From JBKPNX01 sp050729115 (lineage in GTDB: Bacteria; Pseudomonadota; Alphaproteobacteria; Geminicoccales; Geminicoccaceae): 22,514 nt of DNA. Below the pieces are notes generated by a model. That model was not told where the DNA came from. It worked only from the letters and a program-made list of their open reading frames with translations, and ran no database searches. The position numbers and the translations under genes are program-made. Every line of letters starts with the position of its first letter. The first letter of the stretch is position 1. Positions 6,782 to 13,559 of this stretch are shown one piece after another. Where the stretch lies: NCBI GenBank assembly GCA_050729115.1, contig JBOHKK010000054.1, forward strand, positions 1 through 22,514, in the 5' to 3' direction.

Positions 6782-7260
6782 GGCTGGCGATCCCGGCGAC
6801 AGCCGCTCTTGGTGTCCTCCTCTGTCTGGCGCTGCCCCGCGCCGCCCATGCCGATATGGTGGGCATCGCCTCGGTGATCGACGCCGATACCATCGAGATT
6901 CATGGCCAGCGCATCAGGCTGCACGGCATCGATGCGCCGGAAGGCGGGCAGACCTGTCTCGATGGAGCCGGCCGGAACTGGCGCTGCGGCCAGCGGGCTG
7001 CCCTGGCGCTGCAGGATCTGATCGGCCGGCGCACCGTCACCTGCGACGAGCGCGACGTTGACCGGTATGGGCGCATCGTGGGTCGGTGCCTCGTCGGCGA
7101 TCTCGACATCAACGAATGGCTGGTCGCGCAGGGCCTGGCGCTCGCCTACCGCAGGTACTCGCGCAATTACGTGGCCGCGGAGGACGACGCTCGGGCGGCC
7201 GGCCGCGGCATGTGGGCCGGCTCGTTCGAGCCGCCCTGGGAGTGGCGACGCCGGCACTGA
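6778..7260 (+). CDS. Secreted staphylococcal-nuclease-like thermonuclease
   Basis: A 160-aa protein with a Sec signal peptide (residues 1-25, hydrophobic core TAALGVLLCLALP, cleavage after AHA). The SNase domain follows: ASVIDADTIEIHGQRIRLHG, IDAPE and VDRYGRIVGRC. The family catalytic residues align as Arg47, Glu55 and Arg99. Four cysteines (60, 70, 89, 104) could form disulfides in the periplasm. The family cleaves DNA or RNA with Ca2+. Its GTG start overlaps the XRE stop (GTGA), so the regulator and nuclease form one operon. In this mobile context it may degrade incoming DNA or act in nucleotide salvage; which one is not visible. Family assignment is secure. Confidence 0.9.
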   Translation: MRLAIPATAALGVLLCLALPRAAHADMVGIASVIDADTIEIHGQRIRLHGIDAPEGGQTCLDGAGRNWRCGQRAALALQDLIGRRTVTCDERDVDRYGRIVGRCLVGDLDINEWLVAQGLALAYRRYSRNYVAAEDDARAAGRGMWAGSFEPPWEWRRRH

Positions 7261-7332
7261 GGTCCCGCGGCGCAACCTTTCATTAACCTTCTACCTCCAG
7301 TCTGGTGACCCGACCAGCCGGGAGGACCAGCA

Positions 7333-7590
7333 GTGGACGGCCAGCCCATCATCGATCTCGGTCACGCGGCCGAGCTCGCGCTCACCCGAATGCTGGAGAC
7401 CGGCCGTGTCATCGGCCGGGACGGGCAAAGCCGGAAGGTCATAGCAATGCCGCGGACGACTGGGTGCTGGACTGGTTCACCAAGCCTGCACGGGGCCGTC
7501 CGTTGGGCAGATCTGCGCCAAGCCAGAAGCCTGCTCCCGACCACGGCTCCTGAACCGACCCCACGTCTGCCACCAACGCAGGTGCCGTAG
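7333..7590 (+). CDS. Small hypothetical ORF, possibly frameshifted
   Basis: A GTG at 7333 has GGAGG at 7321-7325, 7 nt upstream, an excellent ribosome site. The first 37 residues (MDGQPIIDLGHAAELALTRM, then LETGRVIGRDGQSRKVI) look protein-like. After about 7440 the frame becomes low-complexity. In the neighbouring frame, the sequence reads NAADDWVLDWFTKPARGRPL and stops at 7553. A single indel near 7437-7450 would join the two into a protein of about 73 aa. Either a real 85-aa protein or a recently broken small gene is possible. It follows the nuclease gene by 72 nt and converges on the leftward operon ending at 7593. Function unknown. Confidence 0.4.
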   Translation: MDGQPIIDLGHAAELALTRMLETGRVIGRDGQSRKVIAMPRTTGCWTGSPSLHGAVRWADLRQARSLLPTTAPEPTPRLPPTQVP

Positions 7591-7592
7591 GT

Positions 7593-7823
7593 TTACCTGC
7601 CGCTGAAGAGCTTGCGAAGCCACCGCAGGAATGTGGCCTCATATCTAAGCCGAGACTGTGCCTCTAACTCCGCCAGCACGTCACGGTCGTCCCGAGCACG
7701 GACGAGGTCCAGCAACCTCGCTTCGTCGACCTTGAGGCCGAGCCGCCCGGCGAGGCGGCGGTGAAACGCAACCCGCAAGCGATACAGGGCCTCATAGGGT
7801 TCTCCCGCCTCAGAAGCTGGCAT
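7593..7823 (-). CDS. Small soluble protein, last gene of the motor-like operon
   Basis: A 76-aa product from ATG 7823: MPASEAGEPYEALYRLRVAF, then RRLAGRLGLKVDEARLLDLV, ending LRWLRKLFSGR. It is basic and helical, with no membrane segment or named domain. Its start overlaps the preceding gene's stop region by 14 nt, so it is almost certainly translated with the operon and not a chance frame. Two facts favour reality: amphipathic helical composition and tight overlap. It could be a cytoplasmic adaptor for the membrane complex. Upstream in-frame sequence back to 8105 is Ser/Arg-rich shadow of the larger gene and should be excluded. Confidence 0.65.
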   Translation of the reverse strand: MPASEAGEPYEALYRLRVAFHRRLAGRLGLKVDEARLLDLVRARDDRDVLAELEAQSRLRYEATFLRWLRKLFSGR

Positions 7824-8751
7824 CCAGCACCTCATACTTGTAGAAGCGGGCCTCGAGCACCCGCATCTGCCGCTTAAAGATCTCTTTCTCGGTCGGGCCG
7901 GTTTGATCGAACGCGCGCACGAAGAACCGGCATTCGTGCTGCACGCTCCAGGTGAAGAGCGGATCGAACTGAGCGAGGAACGTCGTGGCGTCGATGAGAC
8001 GGCCGGTTGTGATCCGTTCGAGCGGGAGCTCCTTGTGGTCGTTGACGCGATGGGGTAGGTCGCGCTCCCGAACCACGAAGCCTTCAGCCGATAGCGCAAC
8101 ATCAAAGATGTACTCGATCCGGCCAGTCTCCGCCCAGCAGGGGGGATATTCGGTGCCGCGGCCGCCCGTCGAGAGGCGGTTGCGCAGGTTCTGCACCTGG
8201 CCCTTGAGGTTGGCCACCTCGCGCGCCGACGCGTCAGCCTTCAGCGCCAACGCGATAAGCTCGGGAGGCGGCACGCCAGCAAGGCTCGTTGCGGCCTGGG
8301 CCTCGCGCAGTGCGCGGCCGGCCGCCCCGTCCGCGATGAACTCCTCGAGCGCCCCTTCCGATCCCGACGCTTCCTTGGCAAGCATCTGCTCGGTCTCTAA
8401 GAGCTTGGCGATCCGTTCTTCCAGGGCACGCCGCTCGGCCTTGAGCGAATCGATCGCCTGCAGGCTCTCGACCAGCACCTTGAAGTCGTCGTCGAAAGCG
8501 TCCCGCCCGCCCACGGCGTCAACCACTCGTTCTAGCTCAGCTAGGGCGTGAGCGTTTGCCGCGGCACGGGTCTCGGCACGTTCGAGCTCCTGGGCAAGCT
8601 CCAGGAGTTCCTGTTCCTTGCGCGCAAGTAGCGTGGCGAGAGCAAGCAAGAGGAGGAAGATCACCAGCACGACGATCTCGGCGAGCGTGAAGCCGAGAAC
8701 GAGGCCGCGCCGATACGAGCGCTCCTCCTGGAGAATGGTCGGAGCGGCCAT
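7810..8751 (-). CDS. MotB/ExbD-like membrane-anchored coiled-coil protein
   Basis: A 313-aa protein with one membrane helix at residues 16-42, LGFTLAEIVVLVIFLLLLAL. The lone acidic residue, Glu25, sits where the proton-carrying Asp lies in ExbD/TolR/MotB/ZorB. A coiled coil spans roughly 43-125. A C-terminal domain (about 200-313) contains PPCWAETGRIEYIFDVAL, HECRFFVRAFDQTG and VLEARFYKYEV, with Cys205 and Cys274. It is not a recognisable OmpA peptidoglycan-binding domain, unlike ZorB or MotB. ATG 8751 overlaps the TGA of the MotA-like gene by one base (TGATG). The pairing of multi-TM protein followed by acidic-TM protein is that of proton-driven stator units. Function is inferred from architecture. 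Confidence 0.7.
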   Translation of the reverse strand: MAAPTILQEERSYRRGLVLGFTLAEIVVLVIFLLLLALATLLARKEQELLELAQELERAETRAAANAHALAELERVVDAVGGRDAFDDDFKVLVESLQAIDSLKAERRALEERIAKLLETEQMLAKEASGSEGALEEFIADGAAGRALREAQAATSLAGVPPPELIALALKADASAREVANLKGQVQNLRNRLSTGGRGTEYPPCWAETGRIEYIFDVALSAEGFVVRERDLPHRVNDHKELPLERITTGRLIDATTFLAQFDPLFTWSVQHECRFFVRAFDQTGPTEKEIFKRQMRVLEARFYKYEVLDASF

Positions 8752-10052
8752 CAGGACTGCACTGTGTCGCGTACGACGTCACCTTTCGGCACGGTGCCGC
8801 CGAGTCGCGCGACCAGGAGGTCAGCCATGTCGGCGAGCGCACTCTCAACCGCGACTGTCGCCTGACGTGCCCGGCTAAGCTCGGTCTCGAGTGCCTGGTT
8901 GTGTGCGCGCACGATCGCGAGGGTTTCGCCGTGCGTCCGCTCCAAGGCCTCGAGTGCTCGTCGGCGCGCCTCCCCCTCACCGCGCAGCGCATCGGACAGC
9001 AGCTCTCGCTGCTTGATGAGTTCCACTTTGCTGGCCGCAAGCAACTCCGCCTGTTCGTTCGCGGCTGCGCGAAGGGAACCTGCGGCGGCGTCAATCTCGC
9101 CCTGAAGCGCCGTCAGCCGCGCAGCGGTCGCATTCACCTCGCCGGCCTGTGCAGCCATGATCTCGGCCTGCCGGGTGAACACATCGGCCGCCCGGCTCGC
9201 TCGCTCGAGCACAGTAGCGGCACCGTCCATTGCGGCGCTTCGGGCGCGAACCGCCTCAGCGGCCTGTTCGAGCGCAGCGATCGTGGGCGCCAGCCGCTGC
9301 GCAAGAAGGTCCTTCGGCGCCTCGATCTGATCGACCCGCCGGGCGAGCTTGTCGAGCGCGCTTCCGGCCTTGGCTGTCATCTGGCCGAACTGCCGGGCCT
9401 GCTCGGCATGCTCCGCGGTGGCCCGCTCGATCCACTGAACGGCGGCATGCGCTGTCTCGCCAACGGCACGCGTCGATTCCTCAAGCCCGCTCTGGGCCTG
9501 AGCCGTCGCTTCTGCAAAGCCCTCTGCGATCGCTTGCTGCGTGGCTCGGCGGAAGCTGTTGAACTCGAGCACCGCGCCGTCAAGCTCGGCCCTGAGCCGG
9601 GTCGCCGTGTCGGCCAGGGCGAGCCGGGCTTCGCGCTCGAACTGGACCGGATCACGCCGGAACTGCCCGAGGAAGACACGGATAGCGAGACCGAGAATGG
9701 TCGTCGCAAGCGCGATGCCGAAGCTCTCCAGCACTGTCTCGGCACCGTCCCCTTCGAGGAACCGCCAGAGCGCCATCGCCAAGCTGCCCAGGGTGTAGAG
9801 GAAGCCCAGGTAGTAAAAGTTGTCGGCTGTCTGGTCGTCGCGTAGCCGGAAGGCAGGCTGCAGCAGGACGACTGCGAGATAAAGGAGCATGCAGCCGACC
9901 GGCCAGGCGGTGATGACCAGCTGAGGATACCCGAGCAGCTTGAGCACAAAGATGCCGGCGAAACCGCAAAGGAGAACCGCAAGGAACAGCCACTTGTCCT
10001 CGACGGTGCTTAGCCGGTTGCGGTAAACGAGGCCGTCAGTAGCGTCAGTCAT
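8751..10052 (-). CDS. MotA/ExbB/ZorA-like membrane protein with long helical tail
   Basis: A 433-aa protein with four predicted membrane helices at about 22-41, 47-66, 80-97 and 108-128. The last two read YLGFLYTLGSLAMALWRF and ESFGIALATTILGLAIRVFL, closely resembling the pore helices of TolQ/ExbB/MotA (pattern G-L-x-x-T-x-x-G and A-L-x-x-T-x-x-G-L). Residues 135-425 are a long Ala/Glu/Arg-rich helical region typical of a cytoplasmic coiled-coil tail, as ZorA has. It lies 14 nt after the VWA-like gene and overlaps the MotB-like gene by one base. It is probably an inner-membrane stator or sensor that turns proton flow or envelope stress into tail movement. No Zorya effector (ZorC, ZorD or ZorE) is seen nearby. 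Confidence 0.7.
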   Translation of the reverse strand: MTDATDGLVYRNRLSTVEDKWLFLAVLLCGFAGIFVLKLLGYPQLVITAWPVGCMLLYLAVVLLQPAFRLRDDQTADNFYYLGFLYTLGSLAMALWRFLEGDGAETVLESFGIALATTILGLAIRVFLGQFRRDPVQFEREARLALADTATRLRAELDGAVLEFNSFRRATQQAIAEGFAEATAQAQSGLEESTRAVGETAHAAVQWIERATAEHAEQARQFGQMTAKAGSALDKLARRVDQIEAPKDLLAQRLAPTIAALEQAAEAVRARSAAMDGAATVLERASRAADVFTRQAEIMAAQAGEVNATAARLTALQGEIDAAAGSLRAAANEQAELLAASKVELIKQRELLSDALRGEGEARRRALEALERTHGETLAIVRAHNQALETELSRARQATVAVESALADMADLLVARLGGTVPKGDVVRDTVQS

Positions 10053-10066
10053 GCTGATGTCCCCTG

Positions 10067-10897
10067 TCAGCCCGCAAGCGCCTCTACGCGCACCAGGCGG
10101 CCGCCCGCCTCGGTGATCGCGTCACGCCAGAACTTTACGTGGCTCTCGCCCTGGACGTTGCGGGTCGTGTCGCGCCAGGCGTAGAGGATCTCTACCTCGA
10201 CGCCGTCAAGGTCGGGCCTGAGCCGCCGCCACCTCGGGCTGGCCTTGAAGGCCGCGAAATCGAGTTCCCCCCGGTAGTGCGAGAGGTCCTCGGTGTGCTG
10301 CAGCATATCCGAGATCAGCACTAAGCGTTTGGGCCGGTCGGGTACCTGAGCGAACGAGGTCAGCGCAACCGACTGGATTGACTCGAGAATCGGCGAGGTC
10401 GCCGCTTCGCCGGGCCGCAGCAGGCGGGTGAAGAGGGCGTCGAGCGGAGCCTTGAAGCCCTCGCGCCAGCGTTGCTCGACGCGGCGCGGATTGCCGATGA
10501 GCGGATTGATCTCGTCGCCTCGCCCGGGATTGCAGATCCGGGCGAAGAGCTCAAGGACCCCCTGGTCGGTGGGACCCACGGCGTAGAGTTCCAGCGCGCC
10601 GTGCTTTTGCACGCTTGTCCGGATCAGCTCCAGGGCATTTTGGATCGCCGCCTGCTGGATGGGCGTGTACGGATCGGTGCGATCGACGAGTACGACGGTT
10701 ACCGCCTGCGGCCCGTCGACCGGGCACAAGGTCTCCTGATTGAGCTCGACTCGCCCAGCGGCGACGTGGAAATAGAGGAAGGATCCTCCGGCAACAACGG
10801 CAACCGCGCCGATGATCAGCGCAATACCAAGCGCGTGCTGCCGCCAAACACCGCTGCGTCCCCGGCGGCGGCGCACAAGCCTAGGCCGGGCTCGCAC
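10067..10897 (-). CDS. Membrane-anchored VWA-like protein of the motor-like operon
   Basis: A 276-aa protein: basic N-terminus, one signal-anchor helix at about 22-44 (ALGIALIIGAVAVVAGGSFL), then a periplasmic alpha/beta domain. VTVVLVDRTDPYTPIQQ (66-82) resembles the first strand and metal-site loop of a von Willebrand A domain, but the D-x-S-x-S signature is degenerate (D-R-T-D). RLVLISDMLQ (191-200) fits the core strand ending in Asp, and VEVEILYAW (233-241) a later strand. VWA proteins bind partners through a metal site; here binding may not need the classical set. The start overlaps the upstream gene by 17 nt and the stop is 14 nt before the MotA-like gene. Domain identity is by fold pattern only. 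Confidence 0.65.
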   Translation of the reverse strand: MRARPRLVRRRRGRSGVWRQHALGIALIIGAVAVVAGGSFLYFHVAAGRVELNQETLCPVDGPQAVTVVLVDRTDPYTPIQQAAIQNALELIRTSVQKHGALELYAVGPTDQGVLELFARICNPGRGDEINPLIGNPRRVEQRWREGFKAPLDALFTRLLRPGEAATSPILESIQSVALTSFAQVPDRPKRLVLISDMLQHTEDLSHYRGELDFAAFKASPRWRRLRPDLDGVEVEILYAWRDTTRNVQGESHVKFWRDAITEAGGRLVRVEALAG

Positions 10898-12401
10898 GCC
10901 GGCGCTCCTGGGGCTTTTCTACTACTCGCAGACCGGGGTCCGGGGATGGGCCGCCGGCTGGCGCGGTCGTTGTGGCGAGAAGGTCCTCGATCTGGCGGTA
11001 CCGCTCGAGCGCCGCTTCGTAAGCGTCAAAGACATCCCGGATCGCCTCGCTGAGGCGCGCGCGGGCCGCATCGACCTGCGCATCAAGCCGCGCCTGATCG
11101 GGCAGGTGGTCGAGCGGTGCCGCCAACTCCGGCCGAACTAGCCGGTATGGGGCGCCGAAGCGCTCGGGCGCCGCGCTTTTGCGGGCACGCCGGTTGGCCT
11201 CACGGTAGGTAGCAAGGAACTCGTTGGCGGCCCCCTCGAGGTGGTCGAGATGGACCGGAAAGCCTCGTAGCAAGCGCAGGCGGGCCTCGACCACGGCACT
11301 GAACTCGTTCCTGCGCTTGACTAGATTGCCCTGGCTCGCCTCCAAAGCCTGGACGAACACATCCTTCCGCTCGGCCAGCTCAGTGATGAGATCTGCCTTC
11401 AGATCGGTGTAGCGATCCACCGCTGCTTGGTGTTTGCGCTCGACCCTGCCGTAGCCGGGGTAGGGATCGTCCCAGAACAGGCCGTCGATGAGGGCCACGG
11501 CCCCGAAGAGGAGGCCGAGGCCAACCAGGAGCCACGATTTCACATCGATGATGCCGAACGGGTTGGCCACAAAGGCCAGGCCAGCCTGAATGTGCGCCGT
11601 CTCGGGCATGTCGCCGCCGAGAGCCCCGCGGTAGTGCGCGACAAGCAGGTTGAAGGCCCCGAGGTACCCCAACCAGAGCAGGAAGCCCAAGCCACCGATG
11701 ATTTTCCAGCCAAACCTGCGGTGAATAAGCCAGGGCACCGTGACGCGGCCGGCCAGGAATCCGCCCCCGATGTTGAGCACGGCGATGATGACCGCCTGGA
11801 AGAAGCCACCCAGCAGGCCGAACTCGTCCCCCGCAGCCAACAGATAGCCGTTCAGCACCGCCTCGACGATCAGCAATGTAAGAAGGACCCCCACGTGCAG
11901 CACGTGCGATGATGGCAGGTGGGCGGTACGGTGAAGTCCGTGCTCGCGTCGGAAAGCTTCGCGCTCTCGTTCCGTCTCGATCAACCGGCGGCGCGCCGCA
12001 TGAAGCTCGTCCAGCCCCTGATGCGTGTGCGCCTTGAAATCAGCGACGGCATCGCGGCTGTCGGCCTCAATCTCCACCGACCGCCCGCCAACATCGAGCG
12101 CGTTCAGCCGTTCGGCATACGTCCGGAGCTGGTCATGACAGGCATCCTGGGTATGTTTGGCCTCGCTCTCGGCAAGGTTGGTTACCTGTAGCTCGATGTC
12201 GTCTGGGGCGGTCGTGTCGGTTGCCGGCTGTTCCTGCGCGCCCCGCTCTTTGCCGAGTTCGTCGAGACGCAGTTCGCACTTGAGCCGCGCCACGTCGAGT
12301 TCCGGAAACAAACGCAGATCCGGGCGATACGGCTCCCGCGGCAGTCCGAGTTTGCTCAGGAGCCGTTCGAGCGCGCTGCTACTTCTATGCTGCGAAGCCA
12401 C
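10881..12401 (-). CDS. Four-TM coiled-coil membrane protein, first gene of the motor-like operon
   Basis: A 506-aa protein. Residues 1-160 are soluble and charged, with heptad-like helices. Four membrane helices follow at about 166-190, 195-222, 232-256 and 287-310. A conserved-looking motif FWDDPYPGYGRVERK comes right after the last helix (309-323). Residues 320-475 are a second helical coiled-coil region (LITELAERKDVFVQALEAS, RDVFDAYEAALERYRQIEDL). I recognise no named domain. It starts with GTG 12401 behind GAGGGGAAG. It begins a tightly packed operon whose later genes resemble a proton-channel stator pair, so it is probably an inner-membrane scaffold. A 14-bp palindrome lies about 60 nt upstream. 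Confidence 0.7.
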   Translation of the reverse strand: MASQHRSSSALERLLSKLGLPREPYRPDLRLFPELDVARLKCELRLDELGKERGAQEQPATDTTAPDDIELQVTNLAESEAKHTQDACHDQLRTYAERLNALDVGGRSVEIEADSRDAVADFKAHTHQGLDELHAARRRLIETEREREAFRREHGLHRTAHLPSSHVLHVGVLLTLLIVEAVLNGYLLAAGDEFGLLGGFFQAVIIAVLNIGGGFLAGRVTVPWLIHRRFGWKIIGGLGFLLWLGYLGAFNLLVAHYRGALGGDMPETAHIQAGLAFVANPFGIIDVKSWLLVGLGLLFGAVALIDGLFWDDPYPGYGRVERKHQAAVDRYTDLKADLITELAERKDVFVQALEASQGNLVKRRNEFSAVVEARLRLLRGFPVHLDHLEGAANEFLATYREANRRARKSAAPERFGAPYRLVRPELAAPLDHLPDQARLDAQVDAARARLSEAIRDVFDAYEAALERYRQIEDLLATTTAPAGGPSPDPGLRVVEKPQERRRASPA

Positions 12402-12462
12402 CTTCCCCTCGCTGAACCGGCCCGAAAGACGCCAGCATATCGATTAAGACTACAACCTCTAG

Positions 12463-12476
12463 TGGCGTGCACGCCA
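12463..12476. promoter_or_regulatory. Perfect 14-bp palindrome upstream of the motor-like operon
   Basis: TGGCGTGCACGCCA is its own reverse complement and lies 62 nt before the GTG start at 12401. A dimeric repressor site is the natural reading. No convincing -35/-10 pair was found beside it. Confidence 0.45.
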
Positions 12477-12725
12477 GAGCCCAGGAACCAAAGCGCAATG
12501 TGCCTGATGTCCCAGCCGCATGGGGGGGCAACGTGGCCGGCCGACGGTCGAATAGCTCGGACGGTCCGGGGCCCTCGCCGAACGATTTCGCCAGCGGCGC
12601 GGCAGGGTGAGAGATGCTAAGCCGGCGGCGATCGGTGGCTCCGCAATGGTAGATGCTCTTCGTGTCGGGCGATCTCGCCCGGCGTCTCAGAAGCAGGCGG
12701 TGTGTTTCCGCCCTATTCGGCTCGA

Positions 12726-12843
12726 CTACTTTTTCGGCCGCACCGGGCCACCGACTACTCAACAATGCCCGGAACTACTTTTGTTTTCGCTCTACTTCGC
12801 TAAGTGCTTGTTGCTACTGGATTTATTCTGATCCGATGCTACT
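12726..12843 (+). repeat. Cluster of six CTACT motifs
   Basis: CTACT begins at 12726, 12755, 12775, 12792, 12814 and 12839, spacings 29, 20, 17, 22 and 25 bp. Chance would give about 0.1 copy in 118 bp. Several are extended as GACTACTTTTT, AACTACTTTTG or GCTACTTTGG. The same pentamer recurs on the minus strand at 2866-2870, 2920-2924 and 2923-2927 around the left 31-bp element. Iterated binding sites for a mobile-element regulator are likely. Confidence 0.55.
12774..12804 (-). repeat. 31-bp element, right copy of an inverted pair (other copy 2895-2925)
   Basis: The minus strand matches 2895-2925 at 25 of 31 positions, with an exact 16-base core at 12774-12789 (ACTACTTTTGTTTTCG on the plus strand). 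It lies 115 nt upstream of the recombinase cassette and points the same way relative to its downstream operon as the left copy does. Confidence 0.6.
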
Positions 12844-12918
12844 TTGGCAGGCAGACGAACAGTCTCGAACCGTCTTTTTCGATCGCCTGCCATGCCGAAC
12901 GGCTTCCGCTCCGCGCCC

Positions 12919-13104
12919 ATGTCCACCACCGAGCGCCTCGACGAGGTGGCGCGCCTCCTGTCCCTTGGCATCCTCCGGCTGCGTGCTCGGCGCCAAGCGG
13001 AAAAAGCCAATGATCCGAACCACTTGAGAAGTTTTGGACTGGACTTCGCCGCCAAAGGAAGCGTGTGTGACACCGACACCCACGCCGACAGAGAGCGCCC
13101 ATGA
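12919..13104 (+). CDS. Small conserved protein at the head of the recombinase cassette
   Basis: A 61-aa product: MSTTERLDEVARLLSLGILR, then LRARRQAEKAN, ending THADRERP. Short proteins starting with a T-x-x-R-L-x-E-V-A-x-(I/L)-L-A-x-G-(L/I)-x-R-L-R-A-R pattern regularly precede DUF2924 genes in alphaproteobacterial elements. The start could instead be ATG 12892; neither has a clear ribosome site. Its TGA overlaps the ATG of the DUF2924 gene (ATGA), confirming the frame. Function is unknown. Confidence 0.7.
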   Translation: MSTTERLDEVARLLSLGILRLRARRQAEKANDPNHLRSFGLDFAAKGSVCDTDTHADRERP

Positions 13105-13559
13105 CCGCCACCTCACCGGTCCTGAAACAGATCGCCGGCCTGCCGAAGCTCAGCCAGGACGAGCTCAAGGCGCTCTGGCGCGAATACTTCGGGGTCGAGC
13201 CGCCCGCCTACCGCCGTGGCTTCCTGGTCCGGGGCCTCGCGCACCGCATCCAGGAGCTGACCTACGGCGGGCTGGCGCCGGCCTACCAGGCGCGGCTCGA
13301 TGCGATGATCGCCGGGACAGAGAAGCCGAACGGTGGCAAGCCCGGACGGCGTCCGCGCCAGGATGTTCACCTGCTCGAGGGCACCAAGCTGCTGCGCGAG
13401 TGGCGGGGCGTGACCCACGAGGTGACGGTGATCGACGGCGGCTATGAGCACCAGGGCAAGCGGTACCGCAGCCTCTCCGCGGTCGCCCGCGCGATCACCG
13501 GCACCCAGTGGTCCGGGCCGCTGTTCTTCGGCCTGCGCAAGACCGGGAGCGGCGCATGA
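13101..13559 (+). CDS. DUF2924 domain protein
   Basis: A 152-aa protein: KQIAGLPKLSQDELKALWRE YFGVEPP near the start, RRGFLVRGLAHRIQEL in the middle, and a C-terminal beta-rich part (EVTVIDGGYEHQGKRYRSLS, then AVARAITGTQWSGPLFFGL). This is the full DUF2924 pattern. The C-terminal W-S-G-P-x-F-F-G-L segment resembles a small DNA-associated fold. The gene is coupled by ATGA to both neighbours. DUF2924 genes are almost always found directly before a large serine recombinase in alphaproteobacterial elements, so a role in recombination or its control is likely, but no biochemical role is known to me. Confidence 0.88.
   Translation: MTATSPVLKQIAGLPKLSQDELKALWREYFGVEPPAYRRGFLVRGLAHRIQELTYGGLAPAYQARLDAMIAGTEKPNGGKPGRRPRQDVHLLEGTKLLREWRGVTHEVTVIDGGYEHQGKRYRSLSAVARAITGTQWSGPLFFGLRKTGSGA

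Larger units (their letters stand above)
12402..12918. promoter_or_regulatory. Divergent regulatory gap between motor-like operon and recombinase operon
   Basis: I see no credible gene in these 517 nt; the longer frames lack protein-like composition. The gap holds a 14-bp palindrome near the leftward operon (12463-12476), a cluster of CTACT repeats (12726-12843), and the 31-bp element shared with 2895-2925. The stretch 12770-12850 is noticeably AT-richer than its surroundings, as expected of a promoter region. Confidence 0.55.

Noticed and set aside
7578..7600. GCAGGT...ACCTGC inverted repeat at the convergent junction
   Set aside because: Six-base arms with an 11-nt loop and no T-run; too weak to call a terminator.
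8901..9845. Plus-strand frame of 314 codons opposite the MotA-like gene
   Set aside because: Arg/Gly/Leu-rich shadow sequence with no ribosome site, opposite a gene with clear membrane and coiled-coil pattern.
7593..12401. A standard Zorya system
   Set aside because: No ZorC, ZorD helicase or ZorE nuclease, no OmpA domain on the MotB-like protein, and extra membrane and VWA-like proteins not part of Zorya.
12385..12765. Minus-strand frame of 126 codons upstream of the motor-like operon
   Set aside because: Mixed composition without domain pattern, overlapping the operator-like palindrome and the start of the 506-aa gene.
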